From NCBI RefSeq assembly GCF_001021505.1, contig NZ_LDPO01000020.1, forward strand, positions 26,417 through 90,416: a DNA stretch of 64,000 nucleotides, read 5' to 3'. The stretch comes from Mycolicibacter heraklionensis (GTDB lineage Bacteria; Actinomycetota; Actinomycetes; Mycobacteriales; Mycobacteriaceae). The notes beneath the pieces are model-generated. The model did no database searches and was not told the origin of the DNA. It saw only the letters and a program-made list of their open reading frames with translations. Shown here piece by piece: positions 51,643 through 61,219 of the stretch; the stretch's first letter is position 1; every line of letters starts with the position of its first letter. The translations under genes and the position numbers were made by a program.

Positions 51643-52882
51643 CGGCCGCCAGGAGCAACGCCAGTAGGGCAGCGGTGCCGGTGATCGCGGTGCGCAGCCC
51701 GGCGGGGGAAGCTTCGGCGGTGGGTTCGAGGTCAACCGGGTCAGGGCTCGGCGGAGGTGCGGCCGGCCGGGACGGTTCGCGGGCCATTTCAAAGGTGAGC
51801 GCCGCCAACGGGTCCACCACACCGGCGCCGACAACGTCATCGCGCCCGCCCGGTGGGTGGTGCGCGGTGGCCTTGATCCGGTCCATCACCTGCCGCGGCG
51901 TCCAATCCGGGAACCGGGAGCGGATCAGCGCCGCCAGGCCACTGACCACCGGCGCGGCGTAACTGGTCCCGCGCAGCGCCGACCCGTCGAGGGTGTCGGC
52001 CATCGCATCGCCCACGGTGCTCAACGAGAGCACGGCCTCGCCGGGAGCGGCCACGTCGACCCACGGGCTGGGCAGGGTGAACGCCGAGGCAGCGCCGCGG
52101 GCGTCCACCGAGCCGACGGTCAGCACGTAGTCGTCGTACCAGGCCGGAGTGACGATCATGGGTTCCTCAGTGCCGCAGCCCTCGTCGGTGTTGCCCGCCG
52201 CCGCGACGACGACGCTGTTCTTGACCTCGACCGCATACGCCAGGGCGGCGCCCAGCGCCCGGTCGTCGAGGCCGGAGCTTGCCGGCCGGCAGGCCACCGC
52301 GGAGATGTTGATCACCGACGCGCCCAGGTCGGCCGCGGTGCGCACCGCCTTGGCCAGCGTGTCGACATCGCCGATGCCGGGGGCATTGCCGGGGGTGGCG
52401 AACCTGGCGCTGGACGCGCGAATCCCGATCACGGTAGCCAACGGCGCGACTCCGCTGAACTGGTCGGCGGCGGGATCCGGTGCGGCCGCAGCGATTCCGG
52501 CGACCAGGGTGCCGTGCCCGTCGCAGTCGCGAGTGCCGTCGCCGGTGGAGACGTAGTCGCCGCCGCCGACCAGGCCGGGCAGCCGCCGGTGCGCCGCAAC
52601 GCCGGTGTCGATCACCGCGACCCGCTGGCCGGCCCCGCGGCTGAGCGCCCAGGCCGCGGCCAGGTCCAGCCCGTCGAGCTGAGCCGTTGTCCCACCCGGC
52701 CCCAGCGAGCCCACCGTGCACACCGCACGCTGCACGGTGGGGTGTGGCGGAGCGGCCGGCGCCGGGGCGGGCAACAGGGCGCGGTCGACGGGCGGCGGTG
52801 CGACCGCGTTGGCCGGTGGTGCGCCCGTTGCCGCTGCGATCGTGGCGGCCGCTACCAGCCGAGCGATCCGGGTGCGCGGCAC
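51578..52882 (-). CDS. mycP4: ESX-4 mycosin (subtilisin-like membrane protease) MycP4
   Basis: A 434-residue subtilase: signal peptide, catalytic Asp92 (AVIDTGV), His123 (DGHGTLVAG) and Ser307 (GTSYAAPVVSG), Pro-rich linker and a C-terminal membrane anchor (TAALLALLLAAVTGRAL). It caps or processes the secretion channel. It starts at GTG, 3 bases after the eccD4 stop. The C-terminal end overlaps eccB4 tail to tail. Confidence 0.95.
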   Translation of the reverse strand: MPRTRIARLVAAATIAAATGAPPANAVAPPPVDRALLPAPAPAAPPHPTVQRAVCTVGSLGPGGTTAQLDGLDLAAAWALSRGAGQRVAVIDTGVAAHRRLPGLVGGGDYVSTGDGTRDCDGHGTLVAGIAAAAPDPAADQFSGVAPLATVIGIRASSARFATPGNAPGIGDVDTLAKAVRTAADLGASVINISAVACRPASSGLDDRALGAALAYAVEVKNSVVVAAAGNTDEGCGTEEPMIVTPAWYDDYVLTVGSVDARGAASAFTLPSPWVDVAAPGEAVLSLSTVGDAMADTLDGSALRGTSYAAPVVSGLAALIRSRFPDWTPRQVMDRIKATAHHPPGGRDDVVGAGVVDPLAALTFEMAREPSRPAAPPPSPDPVDLEPTAEASPAGLRTAITGTAALLALLLAAVTGRALSGRKPRRDPAALDPD

Positions 52883-52885
52883 GGG

Positions 52886-54049
52886 TCAGCCCAGACTCAG
52901 TCCGCGGGCCACGCTGTACAAGCCGCACAGCCAGCAGGTCAGCGGCGCCAGCGAGCCGAGCGCCACGGCCTCCGCGACTTCGGCGCCACGCCGGATCAGC
53001 GGGGACGCGGCCGGCGCGACGAAGCCGAGACCGATCACTGCCGCGGCCAGCGCCGCGGCCAGCACCGCCGGCCACTGCCTCGCCGTGGTGCTCGCCGCGC
53101 CGAGCAGGCCGATGGCCGATGTGGCGGCACCGCCGGCGACCAGCGCCGCGATCTGCACGCCATCGGTGTGCGAGCGGGCTCGCAGTGCTACCGCCATACC
53201 GGCCGTCGCCGCGAACGCCGCGCAGACCATGGGGGGCGCCCCGGCAACCGGTGCTCCGGCGACCACCGCGGCGGCACCCAGAGTCACCAGTGCCGCGGCC
53301 GCCGCCACCAATCCCGTCAGCAGATCGTGCGCCTGGCCCACCTGCGACGGCACGGAGTCTTCCCGTCCGAACAGCCCGGTGGCCGCGGCCGCCACTCGGC
53401 CGGCGACGCGGATCATGCCGACTCCGGCGGCAGCCGCCACGGCTCCCACCCGGGGCAGTGCGATTCCGGTCGCCGTGACGGTCATTCCCGCGACCGCGCC
53501 CAGTACCGCCAGCCCGGCCAGGCAGCACAACGTCGTGCGTACCGGTCCGCCACAACCACTGGGCGGGACGGTCAGCAGGGCGACCACCCCTGCCGTCGCG
53601 ACCGCTAGCAGTGCGTGGGGGGCGCCGGGACCGCCGGGTATTACCACGAAACCGGCCACCCCGGCCAGCCCGGACGCCGTCAACGCGGCACTGAGCCGGC
53701 GCGCCGCCGGACTCCAGGGCCGCTCCATCGCCCGGACCGCAGCTGCCACCTGTTCGGCCGGATCGTCGAACCGCACCCGCGGAGCGCGGCATTCGGCGTG
53801 GGTCAATACCAGCGTCGAGCCATCGCGGATACCTTGTTGGGAAAGGGTTTTCGTTCCGTCCAGTGCATTTCCGCCCGGCTCGGACAGGCGATAGGGGCGC
53901 AGCAAATCCGGGCTGGTCCGGTGCGGCATCAGGTCCAGGACAGCCGCGATCAGGGCCGCCACCGGCACCCCGGACGGTAGCGTCAGATCGGCGTGCGCGG
54001 TGTCGGCGTGTACTGCGACCCGGTACAGGCCGGAATCCGGAATCGACAC
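52886..54049 (-). CDS. eccD4: ESX-4 channel protein EccD4
   Basis: A 387-residue integral membrane protein: N-terminal ubiquitin-like domain (LYRVAVHADTAHADLTLPSG ... LVLTHAE, about 1-80), then about ten to eleven hydrophobic helices rich in Ala/Gly/Val. EccD dimers form the membrane vestibule of type VII systems. GTG 54049 chosen so the ubiquitin-like fold starts correctly. Shares a 108-base divergent promoter region with eccC4. Confidence 0.92.
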   Translation of the reverse strand: MSIPDSGLYRVAVHADTAHADLTLPSGVPVAALIAAVLDLMPHRTSPDLLRPYRLSEPGGNALDGTKTLSQQGIRDGSTLVLTHAECRAPRVRFDDPAEQVAAAVRAMERPWSPAARRLSAALTASGLAGVAGFVVIPGGPGAPHALLAVATAGVVALLTVPPSGCGGPVRTTLCCLAGLAVLGAVAGMTVTATGIALPRVGAVAAAAGVGMIRVAGRVAAAATGLFGREDSVPSQVGQAHDLLTGLVAAAAALVTLGAAAVVAGAPVAGAPPMVCAAFAATAGMAVALRARSHTDGVQIAALVAGGAATSAIGLLGAASTTARQWPAVLAAALAAAVIGLGFVAPAASPLIRRGAEVAEAVALGSLAPLTCWLCGLYSVARGLSLG

Positions 54050-54157
54050 GTCGCGTTCCCCTTTCGGCTTCGTTGGTCGCACGCTACTGACCCGGCGGGC
54101 GAGAGGTTTTCGGCTATCCACAGCTGACTTGCCGGTGGAATTGGCGCTGTCTACGGT

Positions 54158-57100
54158 GTGCCGATGACCGGCCCCGCGCCGACCGTGATCCCGCCCCCGC
54201 CGCCATCGCGGGGTGAAATTGCTGTCGCTGCGGCGCCACCACTGCCGGAATCCGAGCCGCGGATGATTCTGACCCGGTTGCTGCCGGCCGTCATGGCGGT
54301 GGGGATGCTGGCCGTGACCGCGGTCGCCTACCGCTCGGGAGTCGCGGCCCCACGCAGCCCGGTATTCGCACTGTTCCCGCTGATGATGCTCACGTCGGCG
54401 GTGGCGTCCTTATTGGCCGGGCGAAACCGTGGACGTGGCAACGACATCGATGACGACCGCGATAGTTACCTGGCCTATCTCGCCGGGTTGCGTGAGTCCG
54501 TGGCCGGCAGTGCTGCGGCCCAGCGCGCATTTGCGCTGTGGTTGCATCCGGAGCCGGATGCGCTCTGGGCGTTGGCCGGCGGGCCCCGAATGTGGGAGCG
54601 CGGACCCGGTGACCCCGAGTTCGGCTCGGTGCGGGTGGGGATCGGCCCAGCGGTCCCGGCCCGTCGACTGGTGGCACCACCGCGCGATCCGTCGCGGCGG
54701 GTCGATCCGGTCACCGATTCCTCGCTGCGACGTTTCCTGGACGCCTACGCCGCGGTGCCCGACGTACCTGTCGCTCTGACGGTGCTGGGACCGGCCCCGC
54801 TGCTGCTGGTCGGCGATACCGAGCGCGCACGCGGACTGCTGCGCGCGCTGCTGTGCCAGCTGGCTGTGCTGCACGCGCCCGATGCGCTGCTGATCGCGGC
54901 CGTGGCCGGCCAGCATACGGGTGACTGGGATTGGTTGAAATGGCTTCCGCACCACCAGCATCCGTCGGACACCGATGTCGTCGGACCGCTGCGGCTGAGC
55001 TACCCCGATCTGGCTGCCGCCGAAAACAGCCTGGCCGGTCGCAGGGCCGTGGTGGTCAGCGACGACACAGCCGGTCTAAGGGTGGCCGAGTTAGGCGCCC
55101 GAGGCGACGCTCGCCGCCTGCACGTGACCGCGACAACGTTGCGTGACTCCGACGGCCACCTTGGTCGGCCGGACTTTCTCGCCCTCGCCGACGCGGTGGT
55201 GTGCGCGCAGCGACTGGCCGCGCACCGGGCTGTCGGCTCCGGCGGCGGCCAGTGGGCACACCTGTTGGGCATCGGCGACATCGACCGCTTCGACCCGCCG
55301 GCTCGATGGTCCGATGTGTCCGCACAGCGGTTGTGCGTCCCGATCGGCACCGACGCCAGTGGAGACCCGGTGTGGCTGGACATCAACGAAGCCGCCGAGC
55401 GAGGCAGCGGGCCGCACGGACTGTGTGTCGGCGCCACCGGCTCGGGCAAGTCGGAGTTCTTGCGCACCCTGGTACTGGGCATGACGACCCAGCATTCACC
55501 AGCGGACCTGAACCTGGTGCTGGTCGACTTCAAAGGCGGCGCAACCTTTCTCGGCTTCGAGCAGACCAACCATGTCTGCGCGGTCATCACCAACCTCGGC
55601 GAGGAGGCCCCGCTGGTGGAACGGATGTACGACGCGCTGGCCGGCGAGATGCAGCGGCGCCAGCAACAGCTGCGCGACGCTGGGGTGCCGGGCGTCGCCG
55701 CATACCGGCAGGCCCGAACCGCGCAGCCGCAGCTACCGCCCCTGCCGGCACTGCTGGTCATCGTCGACGAATTCTCCGAACTGCTCCACCAGCACCCTGA
55801 TTTCCTCGACCTCTTCGTCGCCATCGGCCGGCTGGGCCGGTCGCTGGGAATGCATCTGCTGCTGGCCAGCCAGCGGCTCGAGGAGGGCAGGCTCCGCGGT
55901 CTGGAATCGCACCTGTCCTACCGGGTGTGCCTCAAGACCATGTCGGCCGCCGAATCCCGAATCGTGCTGGGCACCACCGACGCGCACGAACTGCCCACCA
56001 CCCCAGGAGTCGGGTTCCTGCGAATCGCCGACGGTACGGTGCGGCGATTCCAAACCGCCTACGTCTCCGGGATGTACCGGCCTACCCGGTCGGATCCCGT
56101 CGCGGTACGCCCGTTCACCGCTGCGCCGCTCGGTGCCGTCCGGGAAGCGGCCGACTCGGCGGGGCGCACCGTGCTCCAGGCAATGTTGCAGCGATTGTCC
56201 GGACACGGTCCCGCGGCGCGACAGATCTGGCTGGCGCCCCTGGGAGATTCGCCGACTCTGGGATCCCTCCTCGCCGCGGACTACGCCGATCTGACGGTTC
56301 CGGTCGCAGTCGTCGATCGGCCCTTCGAACAACGCCGGACTACCTTGTCGCTCCGGTTGGACGGCGCCGCCGGACATGTCGCCGTGGTGGGCGCCCCGCA
56401 ATCGGGCAAGTCGACCGCACTGCACACCCTGATCGCCGCGCTGTGCGCCACTCACGACGCGACCCGGGTCGCGCTCTACTGCTTGGACTTCGGTGGCGGG
56501 GAGCTCTCCGCGGTCCGGGCCCTGCCGCACGTCGGGGCGGTCGCCGGCGTTGGGCAACCGGACCTGGTCCGGCGGGTGATCGCCGAGATGGAGGCCATCG
56601 TGGCGCGGCGCGAAGCCCAGCGAGCCGGCCGTATCGCGGACGACGCAGGCCCGGCCCCGGACTTCTTCCTGGTGATCGACGGATGGGCTGCGCTGTGCCG
56701 GGAATTCGACGTGGAAGCCAGGATTGTCGCGCTGGCCGCCCGCGGCCTGTCGTACGGCGTGCACGTGATGCTTGCCGCGTCGCGGTGGGCCGAGGTGCGG
56801 CCCGCGTTGCGGGACCTGATCGGCACGCGCGTCGAGCTGAGGCTGGGGGATCCAGCCGAATCGGAACTGGACCGGCGCCAGGCCCAGCGGGTGCCGCACG
56901 GCCGGCCCGGACGCGGCCTGACCCGCGATGGCATGCACATGCTGCTGGCCCGTCCGCACGGCTGGGAACCGAAGCGGCACCCCGATGACGCCGTCGCCCC
57001 ACCGATCCGGCTGCTACCGGCCATCATCGACCGGACCGAACTGGCCGTCGGCGATCAGCCGGTGCTGGGACTCGACGAACGCGGACTCGATGTCGTCACA

Positions 57101-57745
57101 GTAGATTTCGGCCGGCAGCCGCACCTGCTGATCCTGGGCGACAGCGAGTGCGGCAAGACCTCGGTGCTGCGAACGCTGTGCCGGGAGCTGGTTCGGACCC
57201 ACCCCGCCGGGCAGGCTCGACTACTGCTGGTCGACTACCGGCGCGGCCTGCTCGGTGTCGTTCCGCCCGGATACTTGGCCGGCTACGCGATGTCCCGGCC
57301 CGCGCTGACCACGCTGCTGCCAGACCTGATCGACCAGCTGTCCGAGCGGATGCCCGGTGCCGACCTCAGCCCGCAACAGCTGCGCGCCGGGTCCTGGTGG
57401 TCCGGCCCCCAGCTGTACGTGGTGGTCGATGACCACGACCTGGTGGCCGCCGCCACCGGCAATCCGCTGGCACCACTGCTGGAATACCTGCCGCACGCCG
57501 GGGATCTCGGGCTGCACCTGATCGTCGCCTGCCGCGGCGGCGGAGCGGCCCGGTCGATGTACGAACCGATGCTGACCGCGCTGACCGATCTGGGCGCGAT
57601 GAGGCTGGTGATGAGCGGCTTGGCCGGCAATGCCGCGGACACCGCGTTTAACCCGGTTCGTCCGGCTCCGCTGCCACCCGGGCGCGGCACCCTGATCACC
57701 CGAGCCGACGGTGAGCGGCTCGTGCAGGTGGCGTGGGAACCATGA
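54158..57745 (+). CDS. eccC4: ESX-4 FtsK/SpoIIIE ATPase EccC4
   Basis: A 1195-residue single-chain EccC: two N-terminal membrane helices (about 38-85), then three ATPase domains. Walker A motifs are GATGSGKSE (about residue 426), GAPQSGKST (about 745) and GDSECGKTS (about 994). Only domain 1 has a clear catalytic Walker B Glu (VIVDEFSELL); domains 2 (LVIDGW) and 3 (VVVDDHD) do not, as is usual for EccC. It drives and gates substrate export. GTG start; ATG 54164 is an alternative. Overlaps the next gene by 4 bases. Confidence 0.95.
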   Translation: MPMTGPAPTVIPPPPPSRGEIAVAAAPPLPESEPRMILTRLLPAVMAVGMLAVTAVAYRSGVAAPRSPVFALFPLMMLTSAVASLLAGRNRGRGNDIDDDRDSYLAYLAGLRESVAGSAAAQRAFALWLHPEPDALWALAGGPRMWERGPGDPEFGSVRVGIGPAVPARRLVAPPRDPSRRVDPVTDSSLRRFLDAYAAVPDVPVALTVLGPAPLLLVGDTERARGLLRALLCQLAVLHAPDALLIAAVAGQHTGDWDWLKWLPHHQHPSDTDVVGPLRLSYPDLAAAENSLAGRRAVVVSDDTAGLRVAELGARGDARRLHVTATTLRDSDGHLGRPDFLALADAVVCAQRLAAHRAVGSGGGQWAHLLGIGDIDRFDPPARWSDVSAQRLCVPIGTDASGDPVWLDINEAAERGSGPHGLCVGATGSGKSEFLRTLVLGMTTQHSPADLNLVLVDFKGGATFLGFEQTNHVCAVITNLGEEAPLVERMYDALAGEMQRRQQQLRDAGVPGVAAYRQARTAQPQLPPLPALLVIVDEFSELLHQHPDFLDLFVAIGRLGRSLGMHLLLASQRLEEGRLRGLESHLSYRVCLKTMSAAESRIVLGTTDAHELPTTPGVGFLRIADGTVRRFQTAYVSGMYRPTRSDPVAVRPFTAAPLGAVREAADSAGRTVLQAMLQRLSGHGPAARQIWLAPLGDSPTLGSLLAADYADLTVPVAVVDRPFEQRRTTLSLRLDGAAGHVAVVGAPQSGKSTALHTLIAALCATHDATRVALYCLDFGGGELSAVRALPHVGAVAGVGQPDLVRRVIAEMEAIVARREAQRAGRIADDAGPAPDFFLVIDGWAALCREFDVEARIVALAARGLSYGVHVMLAASRWAEVRPALRDLIGTRVELRLGDPAESELDRRQAQRVPHGRPGRGLTRDGMHMLLARPHGWEPKRHPDDAVAPPIRLLPAIIDRTELAVGDQPVLGLDERGLDVVTVDFGRQPHLLILGDSECGKTSVLRTLCRELVRTHPAGQARLLLVDYRRGLLGVVPPGYLAGYAMSRPALTTLLPDLIDQLSERMPGADLSPQQLRAGSWWSGPQLYVVVDDHDLVAAATGNPLAPLLEYLPHAGDLGLHLIVACRGGGAARSMYEPMLTALTDLGAMRLVMSGLAGNAADTAFNPVRPAPLPPGRGTLITRADGERLVQVAWEP

Positions 57746-58911
57746 GCCTCGGGCATCGGGCGGTGATCGAGGCCGGTCCCGCAACCATCCGCCGACGGTG
57801 TTGTGGCGGTGTCGAATCGGCCGATGCTGCGGCGGCGCTGGAGTGGATCGATGACCCGGTCGGGCTGGTCGACGGGCAACCGGTGGCGGTGCCAGAGCTG
57901 CTGCGTGAGGTGCTGACCTGCCCGCTGCCTGTTGAGTCGGTCGAGCTCATCCACCCGTCGTGGTGGCCGGCCCGACGGGTGGACCTGCTCACCACCGCGG
58001 CGCGCGGCATAGCCGGTGACGTCATCACCCGGACACGGTCAACGTTGCTGGCCAACGTATTTCAGGCAGCGGCGGTTGTTGAGATCGCCGCCGGCCTGGT
58101 GGCCGTCACCGGCGATGGTAGCGCCGACGTGGTCGCCGAGCCGCGCATCGGTGCTCCCGACGAGGTCGCCGACGCGGTGGCGCACCGGGTGCTGGCGACG
58201 GCTCGGGACCATCCCGGCGCCGTCGTGATCGACGCACCGGCTGGAGTCGGTGGTGTGGCGGCGCTCGCGACGATGATCGAGCAGCGGCTGCGGCCGCGGC
58301 TGCGCGCGACCGTGGTCGATCAGCTGCCGCCGATCCACCGCACGGTCGATGCGCCGGTCGCCGAGCCGGCCCCCGCCAGGCGGCGGCTGCGGCTAGCCCC
58401 GGCCGCCCTGGTGGGCGGCGTGGTGGCGCTGGCCGTCCTGATGCGCCACGACGCTCGGCCGCAGACCGCGGACCCCGTGACGTACCTAGTGGAAAACCAT
58501 GTAGCGGTGCAGGTTCCGGCGGACTGGGCGACACGACGGGTGACCGGCGGGCCAGGATCGGCTCGGGTGGAGGTGGTCTCGCCGAGCGACCCGCAGCTGG
58601 TGCTGCACCTCACCCAAGCACCGGCCGCCGGCGATACCCTGACCGCCATCGCAGAGCCGCTACAGCAGGCATTGCAACTCGCCAACGCCGAGATGCCCGG
58701 AGTGTTCACCGGTTTCGACCCGGCCGGCTCCAGCGCGGGACGGCCCGCCGTGACCTACCGCGAGATTCGCGACGGTCATCACGTCGACTGGGCCGTCTTG
58801 GTGGACCACGCGGTGCGCATCGGCATCGGGTGCCAGAGCGGACCGGGAGACGACGACGCGCTGCGAGCGGTGTGCGAGCAGGCGGTGCGCTCCGCGCACG
58901 CCGTCAGCTGA
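57742..58911 (+). CDS. Type VII secretion-associated protein (Rv3446c family)
   Basis: A 389-residue protein of the Rv3446c type: N-terminal actin-like/ATPase-like half without clear catalytic motifs, a membrane helix (LAPAALVGGVVALAVLM, about 217-233), and the C-terminal extracytoplasmic domain typical of the family (VTYLVENHVAVQVPADWATR ... VRIGIGCQSGPGDDDALRAV). It is translationally coupled to eccC4 (ATGA). Role in ESX-4 unknown. Confidence 0.9.
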   Translation: MSLGHRAVIEAGPATIRRRCCGGVESADAAAALEWIDDPVGLVDGQPVAVPELLREVLTCPLPVESVELIHPSWWPARRVDLLTTAARGIAGDVITRTRSTLLANVFQAAAVVEIAAGLVAVTGDGSADVVAEPRIGAPDEVADAVAHRVLATARDHPGAVVIDAPAGVGGVAALATMIEQRLRPRLRATVVDQLPPIHRTVDAPVAEPAPARRRLRLAPAALVGGVVALAVLMRHDARPQTADPVTYLVENHVAVQVPADWATRRVTGGPGSARVEVVSPSDPQLVLHLTQAPAAGDTLTAIAEPLQQALQLANAEMPGVFTGFDPAGSSAGRPAVTYREIRDGHHVDWAVLVDHAVRIGIGCQSGPGDDDALRAVCEQAVRSAHAVS

Positions 58912-58920
58912 GGGCGGGTG

Positions 58921-59781
58921 TCACCGGGAACCGGTGCGGGACTTTCGCCACTGGCTGGGCGAGACGCCGTGTGCCTGGCGGAACTGCCTGGTGAAGTAGG
59001 CCGCGTCGGGCAGTCCGACTCGCTGGCCGATCTCGGTGATCGGCAGTCGGGTGTCGGTCAGCAGGCGGCGGGCCTCGCGCATGCGGCGTTGGTTGATCCA
59101 ATCCAGCACCGTACGTCCGGTGCGGCAGCGCACGACGGTCGTCAGGTGCCCCGGTGACACCGAAACCTCGCGTGCTACATCGCGCAGTGACAGCGGCTCG
59201 GTATAGCGCTGGTCGATTGTGGCGAATACCTCGGCCAGCAGGGGTTCGTCGCCGTGGCGCAGCCCGGCGACTTTCTCGCCGGCGAGTCGGGTGAGTTTGA
59301 CCAGCAGCAGGGTCAGAAGCGCTGAGACCGCTTCGCGGTATCCGTCTTGTCGTTGTGCGAGTTCGGCTTCCATCGCATTGAGGATGTTGAAGAACGGCGG
59401 ACGATCAGCGGCGGGCAGCTCCACCCGCAGCAGGCCGTCTTCGTGTTCATGCAGGAACAGGCACAACAGTGGATGTGATCGCCAGGAGAGCCATGGCGAT
59501 GCCCCGTCGTCGCCGACCGCAGCCGGATCGAAGAACACCGCGACGCCATCGCGGGTGCTTTCCACTCCGGCCGGGGTAACAGTGGCGCCCATCGCCACGA
59601 CGTAGACGACTGCGGTCGCCCGGTCGCACCACAGGGCCGGGAAGTTGTGGATCTGACCGTGCTCGCACAGCCGCTTCTGACCGGCCGGAACCACCACCAC
59701 CGGCAGCATGTGTGGAGTGAGCGGATACTCGTAGACCTTCACGCCGTCGCGCTGACGCACGAGTCGAGCTGAGCGAAGCAT
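58921..59781 (-). CDS. AraC-family transcriptional regulator
   Basis: A 286-residue regulator: an N-terminal cupin-like sensor (LPVVVVPAGQKRLCEHGQIH) and a C-terminal double HTH (LSLRDVAREVSVSPGHLTTV; ITEIGQRVGLPDAAYFTRQF). It is divergent from the exported-protein gene at 60029, with 247 bases between. That gap has an AT-rich stretch near 59797-59850 and no other gene. It occupies the site where esxU/esxT would be expected after the Rv3446c-like gene. Confidence 0.9.
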   Translation of the reverse strand: MLRSARLVRQRDGVKVYEYPLTPHMLPVVVVPAGQKRLCEHGQIHNFPALWCDRATAVVYVVAMGATVTPAGVESTRDGVAVFFDPAAVGDDGASPWLSWRSHPLLCLFLHEHEDGLLRVELPAADRPPFFNILNAMEAELAQRQDGYREAVSALLTLLLVKLTRLAGEKVAGLRHGDEPLLAEVFATIDQRYTEPLSLRDVAREVSVSPGHLTTVVRCRTGRTVLDWINQRRMREARRLLTDTRLPITEIGQRVGLPDAAYFTRQFRQAHGVSPSQWRKSRTGSR

Positions 59782-60028
59782 GGCGCCGACAATAATCCAA
59801 GCCTGCGAAAAAAGCTCCTAAGTTTACGGAAAATCGGTGGATAGCCTTAACGTGTGCTGAACCGAGATCCGCTGGTGTACCTGGATATTGATGTGCAGGA
59901 CAACCGGGGCCCTGCCAGATTCCTGTGCGCGCCTGAGCTGTACCTGTGTTCACCTCGACCTTTCTGCAGCGCTCCAGCTAGTGCCTGAACCCCTTGTTTG
60001 TTGCCAATAACCCATGAGGAGATGTCCC

Positions 60029-61150
60029 TTGCGCACAATGATCCGTCCCTATGTCAGTGCTGGTGTTGCGATCGTGGGCGCTGGCGTGGTTGCGGCCACT
60101 CCGGTGGTGGCGCCGGTACCTCCGATCGGCGCGGTGCGCGATGTGGCCCTGACCGCGTCCAGCGCTTGGGATGAGGTGTTCAACGCTGCCTCGCAGAACC
60201 TGACCCAGATCCTCAACAACTACTACCTGGCGCCGGGGATTGCGTTTCAGCAGTTCGCCGCCAACCAGAATGGGTATGCCCAGCAGTTGTTGGATGACCC
60301 GACGAATCTGACGTATGTGACGGAGCAGATCCGGCACAACCTCGATGGGTTCTTGACCGGGTACACGTTGAGCAATCCCAGCGAGGAAACCCTCAACATC
60401 GTGCTGAGTCACACGTTGGCGGCCGGTGATTCGTCGACGTTTGCGATGGGTTGGTATGACCTGTTCGCTGGGCCGTTGGCGTCGCTGGCGGGGGGGATGT
60501 TCCCGGCGGAGATGATTCCGATCATCCACTTTTTGTCGTCGCCGTTGAGCGGGTTGATCATGGGGTCGTTGGGGCCGTGGATTGCGCCGTGGGTGGCGTT
60601 GGCCAACAGCATCACCGATCACGACAGTGTCTCTGACACGTTGGCGAATATGTTCGGCGCCTCGCTCAACGGTGCCACTTTGAATCTGGACAGTTTGCTG
60701 CCGATCATCAATGAGGCCGCCGGTGACTTCTTGCCGGCTGGTGCCAGCATCGGTCATCTGGATATTGCGTTCGGTGGGTGGTTGACGGCCGGCAATGTGG
60801 CCATTGACCCCTACCAGGTGCTCGGTGCCAACGGGGAGGTGGTGGCCGAGACGCCTGCGGTGGGCGGTTCGATTCTTAACAGTGTGGGGTTGACGCTCAA
60901 CGGTATTCCGGTGCTGGGGGCTCTTGAACTGCACAGCAATGCGGTCGGGCCGATCGCGGCGATGCAGGCGTGGGGCCAGACCATCGGCGCGTTGTTGGGT
61001 TCGGGCTGGGACGGCAAGGGTGCGGTGCCGGTGACTCCGCCGCTGGCCGGGACCGACCTGCCGCTGATCAGCGATCTTGATGACGGCGGCGCTGGCGCCG
61101 GCGCGGCCACTGACTGGTTCGCCGACCTGGTGGCGGGGCTGGGCCTGTAG
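60029..61150 (+). CDS. Exported protein, GjpA-porin-like / unknown mycobacterial family
   Basis: A 373-residue exported protein: signal peptide (IRPYVSAGVAIVGAGVVAAT, cleavage near the VAPVPP stretch), then ALTASSAWDEVFNAASQNLT and NNYYLAPGIAFQQFAANQNG, ending in a Gly/Ala/Asp-rich tail. The pattern resembles mycobacterial proteins annotated as outer-membrane porin GjpA, but I cannot confirm porin function. TTG 60029 was chosen because GAGGAG at 60016 is correctly spaced; ATG 60014 and 60038 are alternatives. Likely controlled by the divergent AraC. Confidence 0.72.
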   Translation: MRTMIRPYVSAGVAIVGAGVVAATPVVAPVPPIGAVRDVALTASSAWDEVFNAASQNLTQILNNYYLAPGIAFQQFAANQNGYAQQLLDDPTNLTYVTEQIRHNLDGFLTGYTLSNPSEETLNIVLSHTLAAGDSSTFAMGWYDLFAGPLASLAGGMFPAEMIPIIHFLSSPLSGLIMGSLGPWIAPWVALANSITDHDSVSDTLANMFGASLNGATLNLDSLLPIINEAAGDFLPAGASIGHLDIAFGGWLTAGNVAIDPYQVLGANGEVVAETPAVGGSILNSVGLTLNGIPVLGALELHSNAVGPIAAMQAWGQTIGALLGSGWDGKGAVPVTPPLAGTDLPLISDLDDGGAGAGAATDWFADLVAGLGL

Positions 61151-61219
61151 TCCCTGTCAGACGGCTATCCCTCAAAAGACCTTCCCAACATGACTTTTCA
61201 CAACGAGAGGTATTCGCTC

